From NCBI GenBank assembly GCA_964245425.1, contig CAXTMV010000003.1:1-64000 (forward strand): 64,000 nt of DNA, written 5' to 3'. The stretch is from JACMLD01 sp964245425 (GTDB taxonomy: Bacteria > Bacteroidota > Bacteroidia > Chitinophagales > Chitinophagaceae). Positions 24,706 to 34,800 of the stretch are shown piece after piece. The position numbers and the translations under genes were made by a program. Position 1 is the stretch's first letter, and each line of letters starts with the position of its first letter. A model generated the notes under the pieces. It did no database searches and was not told the DNA's origin. It worked only from the letters and a program-made list of their open reading frames with translations.

Positions 24706-25272
24706 CTATTTCCGGATGCGCCCCCAGTTTTCGCCGCTTTTGATGCGGTACATTGTCATTTCACTAACCCCGTATTTCTCCGCCACTTTTTTAATGGTGA
24801 GTTTTCTTTTGGGATCGGTGAGGGTTTTTTTGATTGACTTAACCTGGGTGGCGGTGAGCTTTAGCCCTACTGTACGGTTGGCCTGTACTTTTTTGTACGC
24901 AACCTTGGCGGGGCTTTTTTGCTGGTGGTCAATCATGGTCTCCAAAGTAGACCATTGCAGATTTTTACTGCTGTTATCCATTTTGTTGTGATTAACATGG
25001 ATAACATACTTGTGTTTGTTACTGGGCTTCTTGTTAAAGAGCCTGGCAATCTCCCTGTGAATGTACAGCGTACCGTTGTTTTCGGGCCGGTGTAAGTTGA
25101 GGGTTTTGTAACCTGTAGTAATGGAGCCTTGCAATAGTTTTCCATCAAGCAGCACATCGTCTTTGTAACTGGCAATACGCCCATGAGAAGATAAGGCGTA
25201 CTTGTTTCTGAGCTGCTTCCATCCGGGAAACTGTAGTGGTTTCCATACTTCGGCGGACAGTGCTTTTATCAT
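24706..25272 (-). CDS. NUMOD4/HNH-type DNA-binding protein (endonuclease-like)
   Basis: 188 residues. The N-terminus has a NUMOD4-like segment (VWKPLQFPGWKQLRNKYALS then SHGRIASY). The middle is HNH-like (YVIHVNHNKMDNSSKNLQWS), with His and Asn residues spaced as in homing HNH nucleases. The C-terminus has a helix-turn-helix (LTIKKVAEKYGVSEMTMYRI). Such proteins are typical of phage and intron endonucleases, but stand-alone copies occur in Bacteroidota. It is a single gene with its own terminator; no intron or prophage is seen around it. Confidence 0.75.
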   Translation of the reverse strand: MIKALSAEVWKPLQFPGWKQLRNKYALSSHGRIASYKDDVLLDGKLLQGSITTGYKTLNLHRPENNGTLYIHREIARLFNKKPSNKHKYVIHVNHNKMDNSSKNLQWSTLETMIDHQQKSPAKVAYKKVQANRTVGLKLTATQVKSIKKTLTDPKRKLTIKKVAEKYGVSEMTMYRIKSGENWGRIRK

Positions 25273-25415
25273 GCCTTGTATTTTTTTAAAGTTACAGAAA
25301 TATTATAGCTTACCTATTTTATTTTTTCACTTTAGCGGTCGGGTCGGCCGCCCGGCGGCCGTTCCGCCGGCAACCACCATTGAAGGCTTTACGCACTTTT
25401 AATTTTCAGGGTTGT

Positions 25416-27530
25416 TTATTTGCCTGCCAGTTGGAGGAATTCATCTTCGGTAATAACATGAATGCTGGTTATCTTTTTCGCTTTTTCCAGCTTGGATCCG
25501 GCATCTTCCCCTACCACCAGGTAATTGAGTTTGCTGCTGACCCCACCCAGCAATTTACCTCCGTTGGCTTCTACTATTTCCTCTGCCTCACTGCGTTTGA
25601 GCCGGCTCAGTGTACCGGTAAATAAAAACGTTTGCCCATGGAGGTTGCCCCCGGCAGCAGCCTGTTTCTTACTGCTTTGCATGTTTACGCCCGAAGCTTC
25701 CAGTTGCTTCAGCAGCACTAAGTTGTCTGCCGTATGAAAGAATTCGTAAATACTGCCGGCAACTTTCGGACCCACATCTTCGAGGTTCAGTAAATCTTCC
25801 TGCGAAAGGCTGGCAGCATCGGGGAGGTAGCTGACCGCATTGGCCAGTATTTTGGCCGTTGTTTCGCCTACATAGCGGATGCCAAGCCCGAATATAACGC
25901 GGTGCAGTGGTTGTAATTTGGATTTTTCAATGGCCGCCGTGAGGTTGTCGATCGATTTCTTCCCGAATCCTTCCAGTGCGGCAATTTTTTCAAAATCGAT
26001 GTGATAAATGCCCGGAATGCTTTTTAGCAGACCCAGGTCATAGAATTTTTTTACGTTGGCCTCTCCAAAACTGCGTATATCCATGGCATCCTTGCTCACA
26101 AAATGGATAATACGTTCTACCACCTGTGCCGGGCATTGGGGGTTGATGCAGCGCCAGACCGCTTCGCTTTCAGGTTTTACCAGCGGGTGTTCGCATACCG
26201 GGCATTCTTTGGGAAACACAATGGCTGTCTCCGATCCATTGCGCAGCTCCGCCTGGGATTTTACGATGTAAGGAATTACATCCCCCGCTCTTTCTACCAG
26301 CACGGTGTCGCCGATCATCAGGTCCTTTTCTTTTATCACGTCTTCATTAAATAATGAAATGGAACCAACGGTTACGCCGCCAATGGGTACGGGGTCTATT
26401 TTTGCAACGGGGGTAACCGAACCTGTTCGGCCTACCTGGAATTCTACGGTTCGTAATTTGCTGGTGCCCTGCCGGGCTTTAAATTTGTAGGCAATGGCCC
26501 AGCGAGGGTGATGGGTGGTTTGTCCCAGCGCATCCTGCAATGCAATGCTGTTCACTTTTACTACCATACCGTCAATCTCGTAAGGCAGATCGTCGCGGCC
26601 GGCTTCAAAACGATTGGCATAGGTAATTACATCATCTATATTTTTGAAGATCTTTTTTTCTTTTACCGGGCTGCGAAAGCCGAGGTTCCAGAGCATCTCC
26701 AGCGCACCACTGTGGGTAGACAAAGCCTGGTCGCCTTTCTTACCGGTGTCCGGGCTTAAACCGTCGGCAATAAAATAGCTCACATGGTACAGGAAAGCTT
26801 CCAGGTTTCTTCTTTTTACTTCGGCAGGATCTTTAATACGCAGTGAACCGGATGCGGCGTTTCGTGGGTTGGCCAATGGCGGAAGACCCGCTGCCGTTAG
26901 ATTGTCATTGTATTTCTTAAAACTCTTTTTGCTCATCAGTACCTCACCCCGTATTTCTACCTGCTGCACGCCATAATCAGAAACAGCGGCCGACAGCGGC
27001 ACTGATTTTATCTGTTTGATATTGGTGGTGATCTCATCGCCCTGTACGCCATCGCCCCGCGTAGCAGCTCTTGTAAGCAGGTCGTTTTCATAAATCAGCG
27101 AGATGCTGGCCCCGTCAAATTTTGGTTCTGCACAGTATTCCACTTCTGTGAGCCCGCTGGCCTCGCGTACTTTCCGGTCCCAGTCCAGCAGGTCTTCCGC
27201 ATTATAAGAATTTTCCAGCGACAGCATGCCTACCAGGTGCTGCACCGTCGGAAAATTGCTGGTAAGTCCTTTCGCTACCCGCTGGGTAGGGCTGTTGCCT
27301 GTAACCAGTGCAGGGTTATCGGCTTCCATTTTTTCCAACTGTTTGTACAGCTGATCATACTCGTAATCTGCCAGCAGCGGATCGTCCATTACATAATAAC
27401 GGTATTCATGAAAGCGCAGCACTTTGCGCAGATCCTCCACCTCCGTTGGCGGCAGCGGGTGCCTGGCACTGGCATCCATCAGTTTTTTTGTAAGCTTTTG
27501 CAGGGCCTGTGTTTGCGGAACAGAATACAT
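25416..27530 (-). CDS. ligA: NAD-dependent DNA ligase LigA
   Basis: 704 residues, normal length. It seals nicks with NAD as cofactor in replication and repair. The adenylation lysine K137 lies in EPKFDGAS. An OB fold (VGRTGSVTPVAKIDPVPIGG), a four-Cys zinc site (CPVCEHP and CINPQCPAQ), helix-hairpin-helix repeats and a C-terminal BRCT domain (from about 628) follow in the usual order. The start at MYSVPQ may be some 17 residues early; an internal Met at residue 18 is an alternative. An assembly gap lies 31 bases upstream of the start. Confidence 0.95.
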   Translation of the reverse strand: MYSVPQTQALQKLTKKLMDASARHPLPPTEVEDLRKVLRFHEYRYYVMDDPLLADYEYDQLYKQLEKMEADNPALVTGNSPTQRVAKGLTSNFPTVQHLVGMLSLENSYNAEDLLDWDRKVREASGLTEVEYCAEPKFDGASISLIYENDLLTRAATRGDGVQGDEITTNIKQIKSVPLSAAVSDYGVQQVEIRGEVLMSKKSFKKYNDNLTAAGLPPLANPRNAASGSLRIKDPAEVKRRNLEAFLYHVSYFIADGLSPDTGKKGDQALSTHSGALEMLWNLGFRSPVKEKKIFKNIDDVITYANRFEAGRDDLPYEIDGMVVKVNSIALQDALGQTTHHPRWAIAYKFKARQGTSKLRTVEFQVGRTGSVTPVAKIDPVPIGGVTVGSISLFNEDVIKEKDLMIGDTVLVERAGDVIPYIVKSQAELRNGSETAIVFPKECPVCEHPLVKPESEAVWRCINPQCPAQVVERIIHFVSKDAMDIRSFGEANVKKFYDLGLLKSIPGIYHIDFEKIAALEGFGKKSIDNLTAAIEKSKLQPLHRVIFGLGIRYVGETTAKILANAVSYLPDAASLSQEDLLNLEDVGPKVAGSIYEFFHTADNLVLLKQLEASGVNMQSSKKQAAAGGNLHGQTFLFTGTLSRLKRSEAEEIVEANGGKLLGGVSSKLNYLVVGEDAGSKLEKAKKITSIHVITEDEFLQLAGK

Positions 27531-27561
27531 GGTCTGGTTATTTGGGCTATAAAAATACAGT

Positions 27562-27571
27562 NNNNNNNNNN
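27562..27571. other. Assembly gap (10 N)
   Basis: Ten N separate ...ATACAGT from ACAGTAATT.... The same five bases ACAGT stand on both sides, so the gap may be two contig ends that overlap. It lies in the intergenic region before ligA and interrupts no gene. Confidence 0.9.
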
Positions 27572-27612
27572 ACAGTAATTACTCATTTGCTTTAGCAATG
27601 GCACCGTTACCT

Positions 27613-27686
27613 GGTTCGGCGTTCACCGTTCGCGTACGCTGACCGTTGCCGCAAAAACGGCGAACGCCTGAACCATGGAACGATGA
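27613..27686. repeat. Intergenic palindrome (REP-like)
   Basis: GGTTCGGCGTTCACCGTT (27613-27630) pairs with AACGGCGAACGCCTGAACC (27656-27674) with one bulge and one mismatch. The following GAACCATGGAACGATGA (27670-27686) nearly matches GAACCATGAACGATGA at 55551-55566, also in an intergenic palindrome. No gene lies in 27531-27794. Confidence 0.45.
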
Positions 27687-27794
27687 ACTTCTTCGCTACA
27701 GAAACCATATATTTGAAAGAACAATTAAACCAGCCCCTGGAGAAACAACGAATGCCTGTTGTAGAATACATTATTATTCATTTACCTGGTCTTC

Positions 27795-29099
27795 ATGCAG
27801 GCATATTTTGAGCTAGCTAAAAACAAGACTTCTGTCCGCACTGAGATACTGGCGGGTATATCCTCTTTCCTGGCCACTTCTTATATTATTGTCGTAAACC
27901 CTGCCATATTAAGCCAGGCAGGCATGCCTTTTTCCGCCGTACTAACGGCAACGGTGCTGGTCTGTTTTTTCAGTAGTATGATGATGGGCCTGTATGCAAA
28001 GAATCCCATTTTAGTAGCACCGGGTATGGGCCTGAATGCATTCTTCACTTTTTCAGTGGTGCTGGGTATGAAAGTGCCCTGGCAAACCGCGCTGGGCGCC
28101 GTGTTCTGGTCGGGCATTATTTTCCTGCTGCTATCGGTTTTTAATGTGCGTACCTATATTGTAAAAGCCATTCCAAAACAATTGCGTTATGCCATTGCGG
28201 CGGGTATCGGGCTGTTTATTACGCTTATCGGTTGTATCAATGCGGGTTTTATCGTGCACCGCCCCGCTACCATCATCGGCGCAGGCCTATTGAACCTTCC
28301 GCTGCTTACCTTTCTGGCGGGCTTGCTGCTAACAGCCATACTGCTGGTAAAAAATAAAAAAGGAGCGATTGTGCTGGGCATTGTTTTTACCACCCTGGCA
28401 GCTTACCCGCTGGGCAGGTGGTACCATACCAGCCAGCCACCCCTGGTGAACTGGAAAGGCATCTGGGCGGCACCGGATTTCAGTTTATTATGTAAGCTCG
28501 ATTGGATCCATTCCCTGCAATGGTCGGTCTGGCCGGTGATCTTTGCATTTGTTTTTACAGATATGTTCGATAGCCTGTCTACGTTTATCGGTCTGTCGGA
28601 AGCCGCAGGCCTGCTGGATGAAAGGGGCGAACCGAGGAACATCAGGCAATCATTGCTGGCAGATGCAGTGGCCACCACTATTGCAGGCCTGGCAGGTTCC
28701 AGCCCGGGTACGGCCTATATTGAATCAGCGGTGGGTATTGAAAGCGGCGGCAGAACGGGTTTAACAGCTGTTACCGGCGCCTTGCTGTTCCTGCCTTTTC
28801 TTTTTCTGGCGCCCCTGTTATCGCTGGTGCCGGCCATTGCCACGGCGCCTGCGCTGGTACTGGTGGGCGTATTCATGGTGCGGCCGGTAACAAAAATAAA
28901 CTGGTTGCAACTGGACGAAGCCATTCCTGCCTTCCTGGCCATGGTGTTGATACCGTTTACCTATTCCATTACACAAGGTATTATATGGGGTTTCCTGAGC
29001 TGGACATTCCTGAAACTGGCCAGCGGAAAAGCAAAAGAAATTGGTACCGCCCTGCTGATCATTGACGCCTTTGCTATACTGGCGCTGTTGCTGGAATGA
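27795..29099 (+). CDS. NCS2-family purine permease (AzgA-like)
   Basis: 434 residues with 12 or more hydrophobic segments. The N-terminal part (TEILAGISSFLATSYIIVVN, PGMGLNAFF) and FTDMFDSLSTFIGLSEAAGL are typical of AzgA-type adenine/guanine/hypoxanthine permeases. STFIG and SSPGTAYIESAVG belong to the conserved substrate-binding region. It imports purine bases by proton symport. The next gene encodes an exported purine nucleosidase, 60 bases on, so the pair may release and take up bases. Confidence 0.9.
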   Translation: MQAYFELAKNKTSVRTEILAGISSFLATSYIIVVNPAILSQAGMPFSAVLTATVLVCFFSSMMMGLYAKNPILVAPGMGLNAFFTFSVVLGMKVPWQTALGAVFWSGIIFLLLSVFNVRTYIVKAIPKQLRYAIAAGIGLFITLIGCINAGFIVHRPATIIGAGLLNLPLLTFLAGLLLTAILLVKNKKGAIVLGIVFTTLAAYPLGRWYHTSQPPLVNWKGIWAAPDFSLLCKLDWIHSLQWSVWPVIFAFVFTDMFDSLSTFIGLSEAAGLLDERGEPRNIRQSLLADAVATTIAGLAGSSPGTAYIESAVGIESGGRTGLTAVTGALLFLPFLFLAPLLSLVPAIATAPALVLVGVFMVRPVTKINWLQLDEAIPAFLAMVLIPFTYSITQGIIWGFLSWTFLKLASGKAKEIGTALLIIDAFAILALLLE

Positions 29100-29159
29100 A
29101 TATCGGCGATTGCTTCCTGTATTAATAAGATGGATTTGTTTCACCAAAACCTGATCATT

Positions 29160-30017
29160 ATGCGAAGTATGTATTGTATATGGCTAGCATTGTGTTGTAG
29201 CCTGCGGCTGGCAGCACAGGCGCCTATTTTTAATGAACTGGCCGACAGCAGCCGGGCCCCCCGGCAGTACCAGGAACTAACGGCCATCCTTGGTGCTTTT
29301 CCACCCGAAATTGCGCTGCTGCAGCAAAAAATGGAGCAGGGAAGGGATACAATCATACAACGCATTCACTTTATTACAGGCAGGCTAAACGGCCGCCGGG
29401 TGGTACTGGCGCAGACAGGCATTGGCAAAGTAAATGCGGCAATGGTAACAACATTGTTGCTGGAGCATTTTCAGCCGCGAGAGCTGCTGTTTACCGGTAT
29501 TGCGGGTGCTGTTAATGCCAGGCTGTCGCCCGGCGATCTCGTCATCGGCACGCAAGTGACTTACCACGATTATGGAACCATTACGCCGGATAGTATGACC
29601 AGGAGGGCTACCCGCAACCCGATTACCATGCAGGAAAACCCGATGTTTTTCCGTTGCGATTCAGGCCTGGTGCAAAAAGCGCTGGCGGCGGTCCGTCACT
29701 GCACCCTGGAAAAAATAAGCAGCAAAAACGGCAACCGCACACCGCTGGCTATTACAGGTATTATTGTAACGGGCGATGTCTTTGTTTCTTCGCTGGCGAC
29801 CACGCAGCAGCTAAGAAGCCGGCTGAACGCAGATGCTACGGAAATGGAAGGTGCAGCAGTGGCCCAGGTTTGCTGGCAACAGAAAACACCTTTTATCATC
29901 ATCCGCAGTTTAAGTGACGATGCAGGTAATAATGCATCGATGGACGTGCGCAGTTTTTATGAAATTGCGGCCCGTAATTCTGCCAGCCTGGTAATGGCGC
30001 TGGTGGGCGAGCTGTAA
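29160..30017 (+). CDS. Exported nucleosidase/phosphorylase (MTA/SAH nucleosidase-like)
   Basis: 285 residues from the ATG at 29160, which begins a signal peptide (CIWLALCCSLRLAAQA). An ATG at 29130 would add ten residues ahead of it. The PNP/UDP-phosphorylase fold is shown by TGIGKVNAA, FTGIAGAVNARLSPGDLVIG, ATEMEGAAVAQVC (ribose-binding Glu) and IRSLSDDAG (catalytic Asp). It cleaves a purine nucleoside, probably methylthioadenosine or S-adenosylhomocysteine. Family members are usually cytoplasmic, so export is notable. It lies behind a purine permease gene on the same strand. Confidence 0.82.
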   Translation: MRSMYCIWLALCCSLRLAAQAPIFNELADSSRAPRQYQELTAILGAFPPEIALLQQKMEQGRDTIIQRIHFITGRLNGRRVVLAQTGIGKVNAAMVTTLLLEHFQPRELLFTGIAGAVNARLSPGDLVIGTQVTYHDYGTITPDSMTRRATRNPITMQENPMFFRCDSGLVQKALAAVRHCTLEKISSKNGNRTPLAITGIIVTGDVFVSSLATTQQLRSRLNADATEMEGAAVAQVCWQQKTPFIIIRSLSDDAGNNASMDVRSFYEIAARNSASLVMALVGEL

Positions 30018-30259
30018 AAAATGTGAAGAATGTGAAAATGCAGGTAGCTGATGGTGGGATTGACTGCTGTTGAGATTGGGCGGGTCTGCAGTTTGTCGCC
30101 GTTGGGCAGTCATGGTAAAGCAGGCCCAAGTGGCTGTAGGCTATCGGCCCGGGAATCGGGAATACTGGTACGCGTGAATACATGTACCCGAAACATTGTT
30201 ACCCGGAAATACGGATATTCGGAAATATCAATACCGGTCTCAACGCACATGAATAAGGT

Positions 30260-30502
30260 TTACCCCGCCTGTGCCACGCGGTTAATGGCCCTATCCGTTT
30301 TGCCAAAAGACGGCCTTACCGAACGCAATACAAAACTGTCTTTGGTGCTGGTGCCAGCATTTAACAAGGTCATGGTAGCCCAAATGGAGGCAATCGGCCA
30401 GCCGATAACCGATATCTGGAGGGCCAGGCAGATATATCCCTGTGCATATTTCTCGCGAAGAAAAAAGGAAAACCACGGTAATAAAATGGCAAGTCTTTTC
30501 AT
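30260..30502 (-). CDS. YqaE/Pmp3-like small membrane protein
   Basis: 80 residues. The first 47 form two hydrophobic helices with ILLPWFSFFLREKYAQGYIC and QISVIGWPIASIWA, the pattern of the Pmp3/YqaE family in Bacteroidota. A polar tail of about 30 residues follows, rich in Ser, Thr and Arg. Pmp3 proteins affect membrane potential in yeast; the bacterial role is not well known. It is a single gene. The plus-strand frame over the same DNA (30051-30587) shows no family features. Confidence 0.6.
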   Translation of the reverse strand: MKRLAILLPWFSFFLREKYAQGYICLALQISVIGWPIASIWATMTLLNAGTSTKDSFVLRSVRPSFGKTDRAINRVAQAG

Positions 30503-30640
30503 GAGGAAGATTTTGATACTGGTAGAACGGCGGCCATTTCTTTTTTATTATGGCGATGATTGTTTTGGCGTCACAAAATTTTCTTAAAGGGAATCGTATA
30601 CAGGCGTTATCGATAACTGGATAGGTGTAAATACGTATGA

Positions 30641-30838
30641 GCCAAAAAGAGCGAAGCGTACCAGGAGAAAAAGAAATTTTCCTCGTAAAATGATTGTACA
30701 GAACCAGCAGGCCAACCGGCGTTGCCGAAAATTCTTCCCTCCGTTTGGCCTGCTGGTTCTGTGCGATACCTATTTTCGCCTGTCGCACCGCCTTTGTCTC
30801 TTTGTTGTCTTAGCCTTTTTTTCTCTTTGCGCTCTTGG
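30641..30838. repeat. Palindromic intergenic element, copy A
   Basis: An inner stem of 18 exact base pairs (30698-30715 with 30745-30762, ACAGAACCAGCAGGCC) is flanked by longer imperfect arms. The right arm, read backwards, has GGCTAAGACAACAAAGAG, GGTGCGACA and TATCGCACAGA, all shared with copy B at 41595-41757. It lies between the divergent Pmp3-like and NrtR-type genes. It has no coding potential. Confidence 0.65.
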
Positions 30839-30894
30839 CCCAGAATATTAATTTAGCGGCCATTAGCGTATTAACCTTAACCAAATAAAAACGA

Positions 30895-31623
30895 ATGCCT
30901 GCTGCTTCCGCCCACCAGAAAAACATCAAGACCATTCTCCGTGAACTGGAAAATGAGGGTCTGAATGGTATTTCTGTAGACTGTGTGATATTTGGTTTTG
31001 ACGAAGATGAGCTGAAAGTTCTCCTGATAAAGTCTGACCTGAAAAATTTTGAAGACAAATGGTCGTTGCTGGGCGACCTGATAGACAGCAAGGAAACGCT
31101 GGACGGGGCTGCGTACCGGGTGCTGAACCAGCGCACCGGTATGGAGGATGTATACCTGGAACAGGTAAAATCTTTTGGCGAAATCAGCCGGCACCCCGCC
31201 GCCCGGGTTATTACAGTGGCCTATTGCTCGCTGGTGAATGTGCAGCATTACCAGCTCAAAAAACTAGACAACGAACTGCACTGGCACAACGTCCGCCATA
31301 TCAAGGAAATGGCTTTCGACCATAAACAGATCCTGGATGCCTGCTACGGCTGGCTGCAAAAAAGAATACAGGAGCATCCCCTGGGATTCAGCCTTTTACC
31401 CAAAAAATTCTCCCTCCGCGAACTCCAAAACCTGTACGAAGCCATACTGGGTGTAAGGCTCGACCGACGCAATTTCCGCAAGAAATTCTTTTCTATGGAC
31501 CTGCTCGAAGACACCGGCGAATACGAAGCAGATGTGCCGCACCGCCCGGGCAAACTGTATAATTTCAATTATGAGAAATACCGGCAAAAAGAAAGGAAAA
31601 AATGGTTTGGTATTGATTTTTGA
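30895..31623 (+). CDS. NrtR-type transcription regulator with degenerate Nudix domain
   Basis: 242 residues. A Nudix-like domain (about 20-150) with YRVLNQRTGMEDVYLEQVKSF is followed by a winged-helix domain (about 165-230, FSLRELQNLYEAILGVRLDR). The Nudix box lacks the REUXEE glutamates: the segment at 75-83 reads YRVLNQRTG, so it should bind but not hydrolyse a ligand, as in NrtR/AraR-type sugar regulators. It lies next to a starch locus, 236 bases before SusC, with two palindromes between them. I infer it controls that locus in response to a sugar or nucleotide-sugar ligand. Confidence 0.85.
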   Translation: MPAASAHQKNIKTILRELENEGLNGISVDCVIFGFDEDELKVLLIKSDLKNFEDKWSLLGDLIDSKETLDGAAYRVLNQRTGMEDVYLEQVKSFGEISRHPAARVITVAYCSLVNVQHYQLKKLDNELHWHNVRHIKEMAFDHKQILDACYGWLQKRIQEHPLGFSLLPKKFSLRELQNLYEAILGVRLDRRNFRKKFFSMDLLEDTGEYEADVPHRPGKLYNFNYEKYRQKERKKWFGIDF

Positions 31624-31777
31624 TGCAGCATTTTACTGTGCGCAGCTGCCTTGCTGATCCGCTTTATTACTACCGGCAAAAAAGGGCTGCCATCCCCTTT
31701 TTCTCAATTTTTTTGTTTTTGTGTGTGAATGAAATTTTGTTAACCGGTTTTGACATTTGATTTTTTTTACTATAATT

Positions 31778-31792
31778 GTGTAAAATTTACAC
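31778..31792. promoter_or_regulatory. Operator 1 before susC
   Basis: GTGTAAAATTTACAC is a 15-base palindrome with a single central base. It lies 67 bases before the susC start. Its right part overlaps CACATTTG (31790-31797), which matches TAnnTTTG at seven of eight positions. A second site with the same half-sites follows 32 bases on. Confidence 0.65.
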
Positions 31793-31809
31793 ATTTGCCT
31801 TAACAGATA

Positions 31810-31824
31810 GTGTAAAAAATACAC
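31810..31824. promoter_or_regulatory. Operator 2 before susC
   Basis: GTGTAAAAAATACAC repeats the half-sites GTGTA and TACAC with a 5-base centre. The centre lies 32 bases (about three helix turns) from that of operator 1, so two dimers would bind the same face of DNA. It is 35 bases before the susC ATG. Confidence 0.65.
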
Positions 31825-31859
31825 GACTAAACGTAGAATTTCTTAATAACGATTCAGCT

Positions 31860-34800
31860 ATGACTACAAAACGATTGCTTAAGAGGATCTTCATTCCTTT
31901 GATGCTCCTATGCCCTGTTCTCCTGTTTTCCCAAGGCAAAATAATTACCGGAAAAGTTACGGATGCGAAAGACGGCTCGCCCGTTGGCGGTGTTACTGTA
32001 TTGCCCAAGGGCTCCAGCAGGGGTACGGTAACCAACGCGGATGGCACCTTCCGCCTGCCGGTGGCCACCGGCGTTAACACCCTGGTTTTCTCTTATGTTG
32101 GTTTTGGCACCAGGGAAGCCGCCGTTACAGGCGACAATGTATCGGTATCGTTAAGCGCCATTAATGCTGCTATGAACGAAGTGGTGGTGGTTGCTTATGG
32201 TTCCAGGCGAAGAGGTGACCTAACAGGCGCGGTGAGCGCTGTGTCGGCGAAAGATTTTCAGAAAGGCGCTATCTCTTCTTCTGAGCAATTATTGCAAGGT
32301 AAAGTGGCCGGTTTGCAGATTACCACCGGCGGGGGGTCAGCAGGCGGTGGCAGCCGCATCCGCATCCGCGGGGGCGCTTCCCTGAATGCCAGCAATGATC
32401 CGCTGATTGTAATAGATGGTGTACCTGTTGAAAGCAATGGCATTGCAGGGTCCGGCAACCTGCTCAATACCATCAACCCAAATGACATAGAATCCATCAG
32501 TGTACTAAAAGATGCGTCTGCTACGGCTTTATACGGTTCAAGGGCTTCCAATGGCGTATTGATCATCACCACTAAAAAAGGTTCAAAGGGAAAACTGCGG
32601 TTTAACTTCAATACACAGTTTTCTGCCAGTGCGGCTCCAAAAGAACTGGCTGTACTCAGCGGTGATCAAATCAGGAACATCCTAAACGACGACGCAAAAA
32701 CGACCAATATCAATACTTATAAAAACTTATTGGGAACCGCCAATACAGATTGGCAGAAACAGATTTACCAGACCGCCCCGGGTTTTGATAATAATATAAG
32801 TGCGAGTGGCAGTGTTGCTAATATTCCCTTCCGGGTATCACTCGGTTATTTAACACAGAAAGGTATTTTGCGTACAGATAAGTTCAACCGCTTGTCTTCT
32901 TCCATTAATCTGTCGCCCAAATTTTTTGATGATCACCTGTCTGTTAATGTGAACCTGAAACTGAGCCAGACCAAGAACCGCTTTGCAGACCAGGGTGCAG
33001 TGGGCAGCGCCATTGCCTTTGACCCTACCCAGCCGGTAATGGCTAAAAACAGTTATGGCGGCTACTATGAATGGCTGCAGGCCGATAGCAAACCCATTGA
33101 CCTGGCTACGCGCAATCCCCTCGGTCTGTTATACCTCAGAAATAATACCTCTACCGTTAACCGCATCATCGGAAATGTGCAGATCGATTATAAACTTCAT
33201 TTTTTTCCTGACCTGCATGTTTTGCTGAACGGCGGTATTGATGACGGACACGGCAGCGGAAACGATAATACCGACTCATTATCGGCCACCAACTATAAAA
33301 CAGGTGGTAAAAGAGTTTATTACAAGCAGGGTAAAACAAATACCCTGGCCGATGTTTCATTGTTTTATGCAAAAGAAGTTAAAAGCCTCAACAGTAAAAT
33401 AGATGTGCTGGTGGGACATAGCTACCAGGATTTTGCGACCAATGTATACAATTATCCCAGCCTCAGCTACCGGGCCATCACAGACCCTGCCAACCCGGCA
33501 AAGAAGGATACCATTGCCGGTACCGAACCAACTTTTCTGACAGACAAACCCGAATACCGGCTGGAATCCTACCTGGGAAGGGTTAACCTGACCATTGCCA
33601 ATAATTACCTGCTAACGGCTTCCATCCGCAGGGATGCCAGCTCCAAATTTTCTCCTGCTACCCGGGTAGGCTATTTTCCGGCAGTAGCGGCAGCCTGGAA
33701 ACTGAAAGACCAGTTTTTCAAAACTGCCACCGTACTGACGGATTTAAAACTGCGCCTGGGCTATGGTATCACTGGTCAGCAGGATATTGGCAATCTGTAT
33801 CCTTATCTGCCGCGCTATTCTCAGAGTACCAATACGGCGCAATACCAATTTGGCAATACCTTTTATAGCTTTCTTCGCCCTGCCGCCTACGACGCCAATA
33901 TTAAATGGGAAACAACTGCTACGTCAAATATCGGCCTCGATTTCGGACTGCTGAACAACCGGATATCAGGATCGGTGGACGTATATTATAAGAAAACAAA
34001 AGACCTGTTAAGTGTAATACCCGTAGCGCCAGGTGCCAATTTTGATATTTCGTTGCTGACCAATGTGGGCAATATGACCAATAAAGGTGTGGAATTTACC
34101 CTCAATACGACGCCCGTAAAAACACAAACCCTTACCTGGGATTTTGGCTTCAACGTAACGTATAATGAATCAAAGATCACCAACCTCTTAAGACAACCCG
34201 ACCCAAGTTTCAAGGGAATTGACGTAAGCGGTATCAGCGGCGGTACGGGTAACAATATCGGAAAGTTTGCTGTTGGTTATAGCCCTTATGTGTTTAATGT
34301 TTACAAACAGGTATACGATAAAACAACCGGTAAACCCATCGAAGGCCTGTATGATGATCTGAACCGGGATGGAAAAATTGATGATAACGATCGTTACCTG
34401 TACAAAAAACCCGCGCCAGACGTGTTGCTGGGTATCAATACCCAGGTAATATACAAACAGTTTAGCCTTGGCCTTGCCCTGCACGGATCCTTTGGAAATT
34501 ACCTGTATAACAACGTTAACTCGAACGACGGTGTGCTAAGGGCCATCAAAAATCCGCTCAACTTCATTGGTAACGCGGTGGTAAATTACCAGGATAGCAA
34601 GTTTAACAATAACCAGTACCTGTCTGACTATTATATAGAAAATGCATCTTTTCTGCGTCTCGATAATATCAACCTGGGTTACAATGCCGGGAAAGTATTT
34701 AATAACAAAACAACACTGCGCGTAACCGTTAGCGTGCAAAATGTTTTTGTAATTACCAAATACAAGGGGTTAGACCCGGAAAATTCCAGCGATGCCGGAA

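Noticed and set aside
30051..30587. 178-codon plus-strand frame
   Set aside because: It is antisense to the Pmp3-like gene and has no recognisable domain; the minus-strand protein has the clear two-helix pattern.
31776..31859. Upstream part of the susC frame (28 codons)
   Set aside because: It contains the two operator palindromes and precedes the signal peptide. The ATG at 31860 is the better start.
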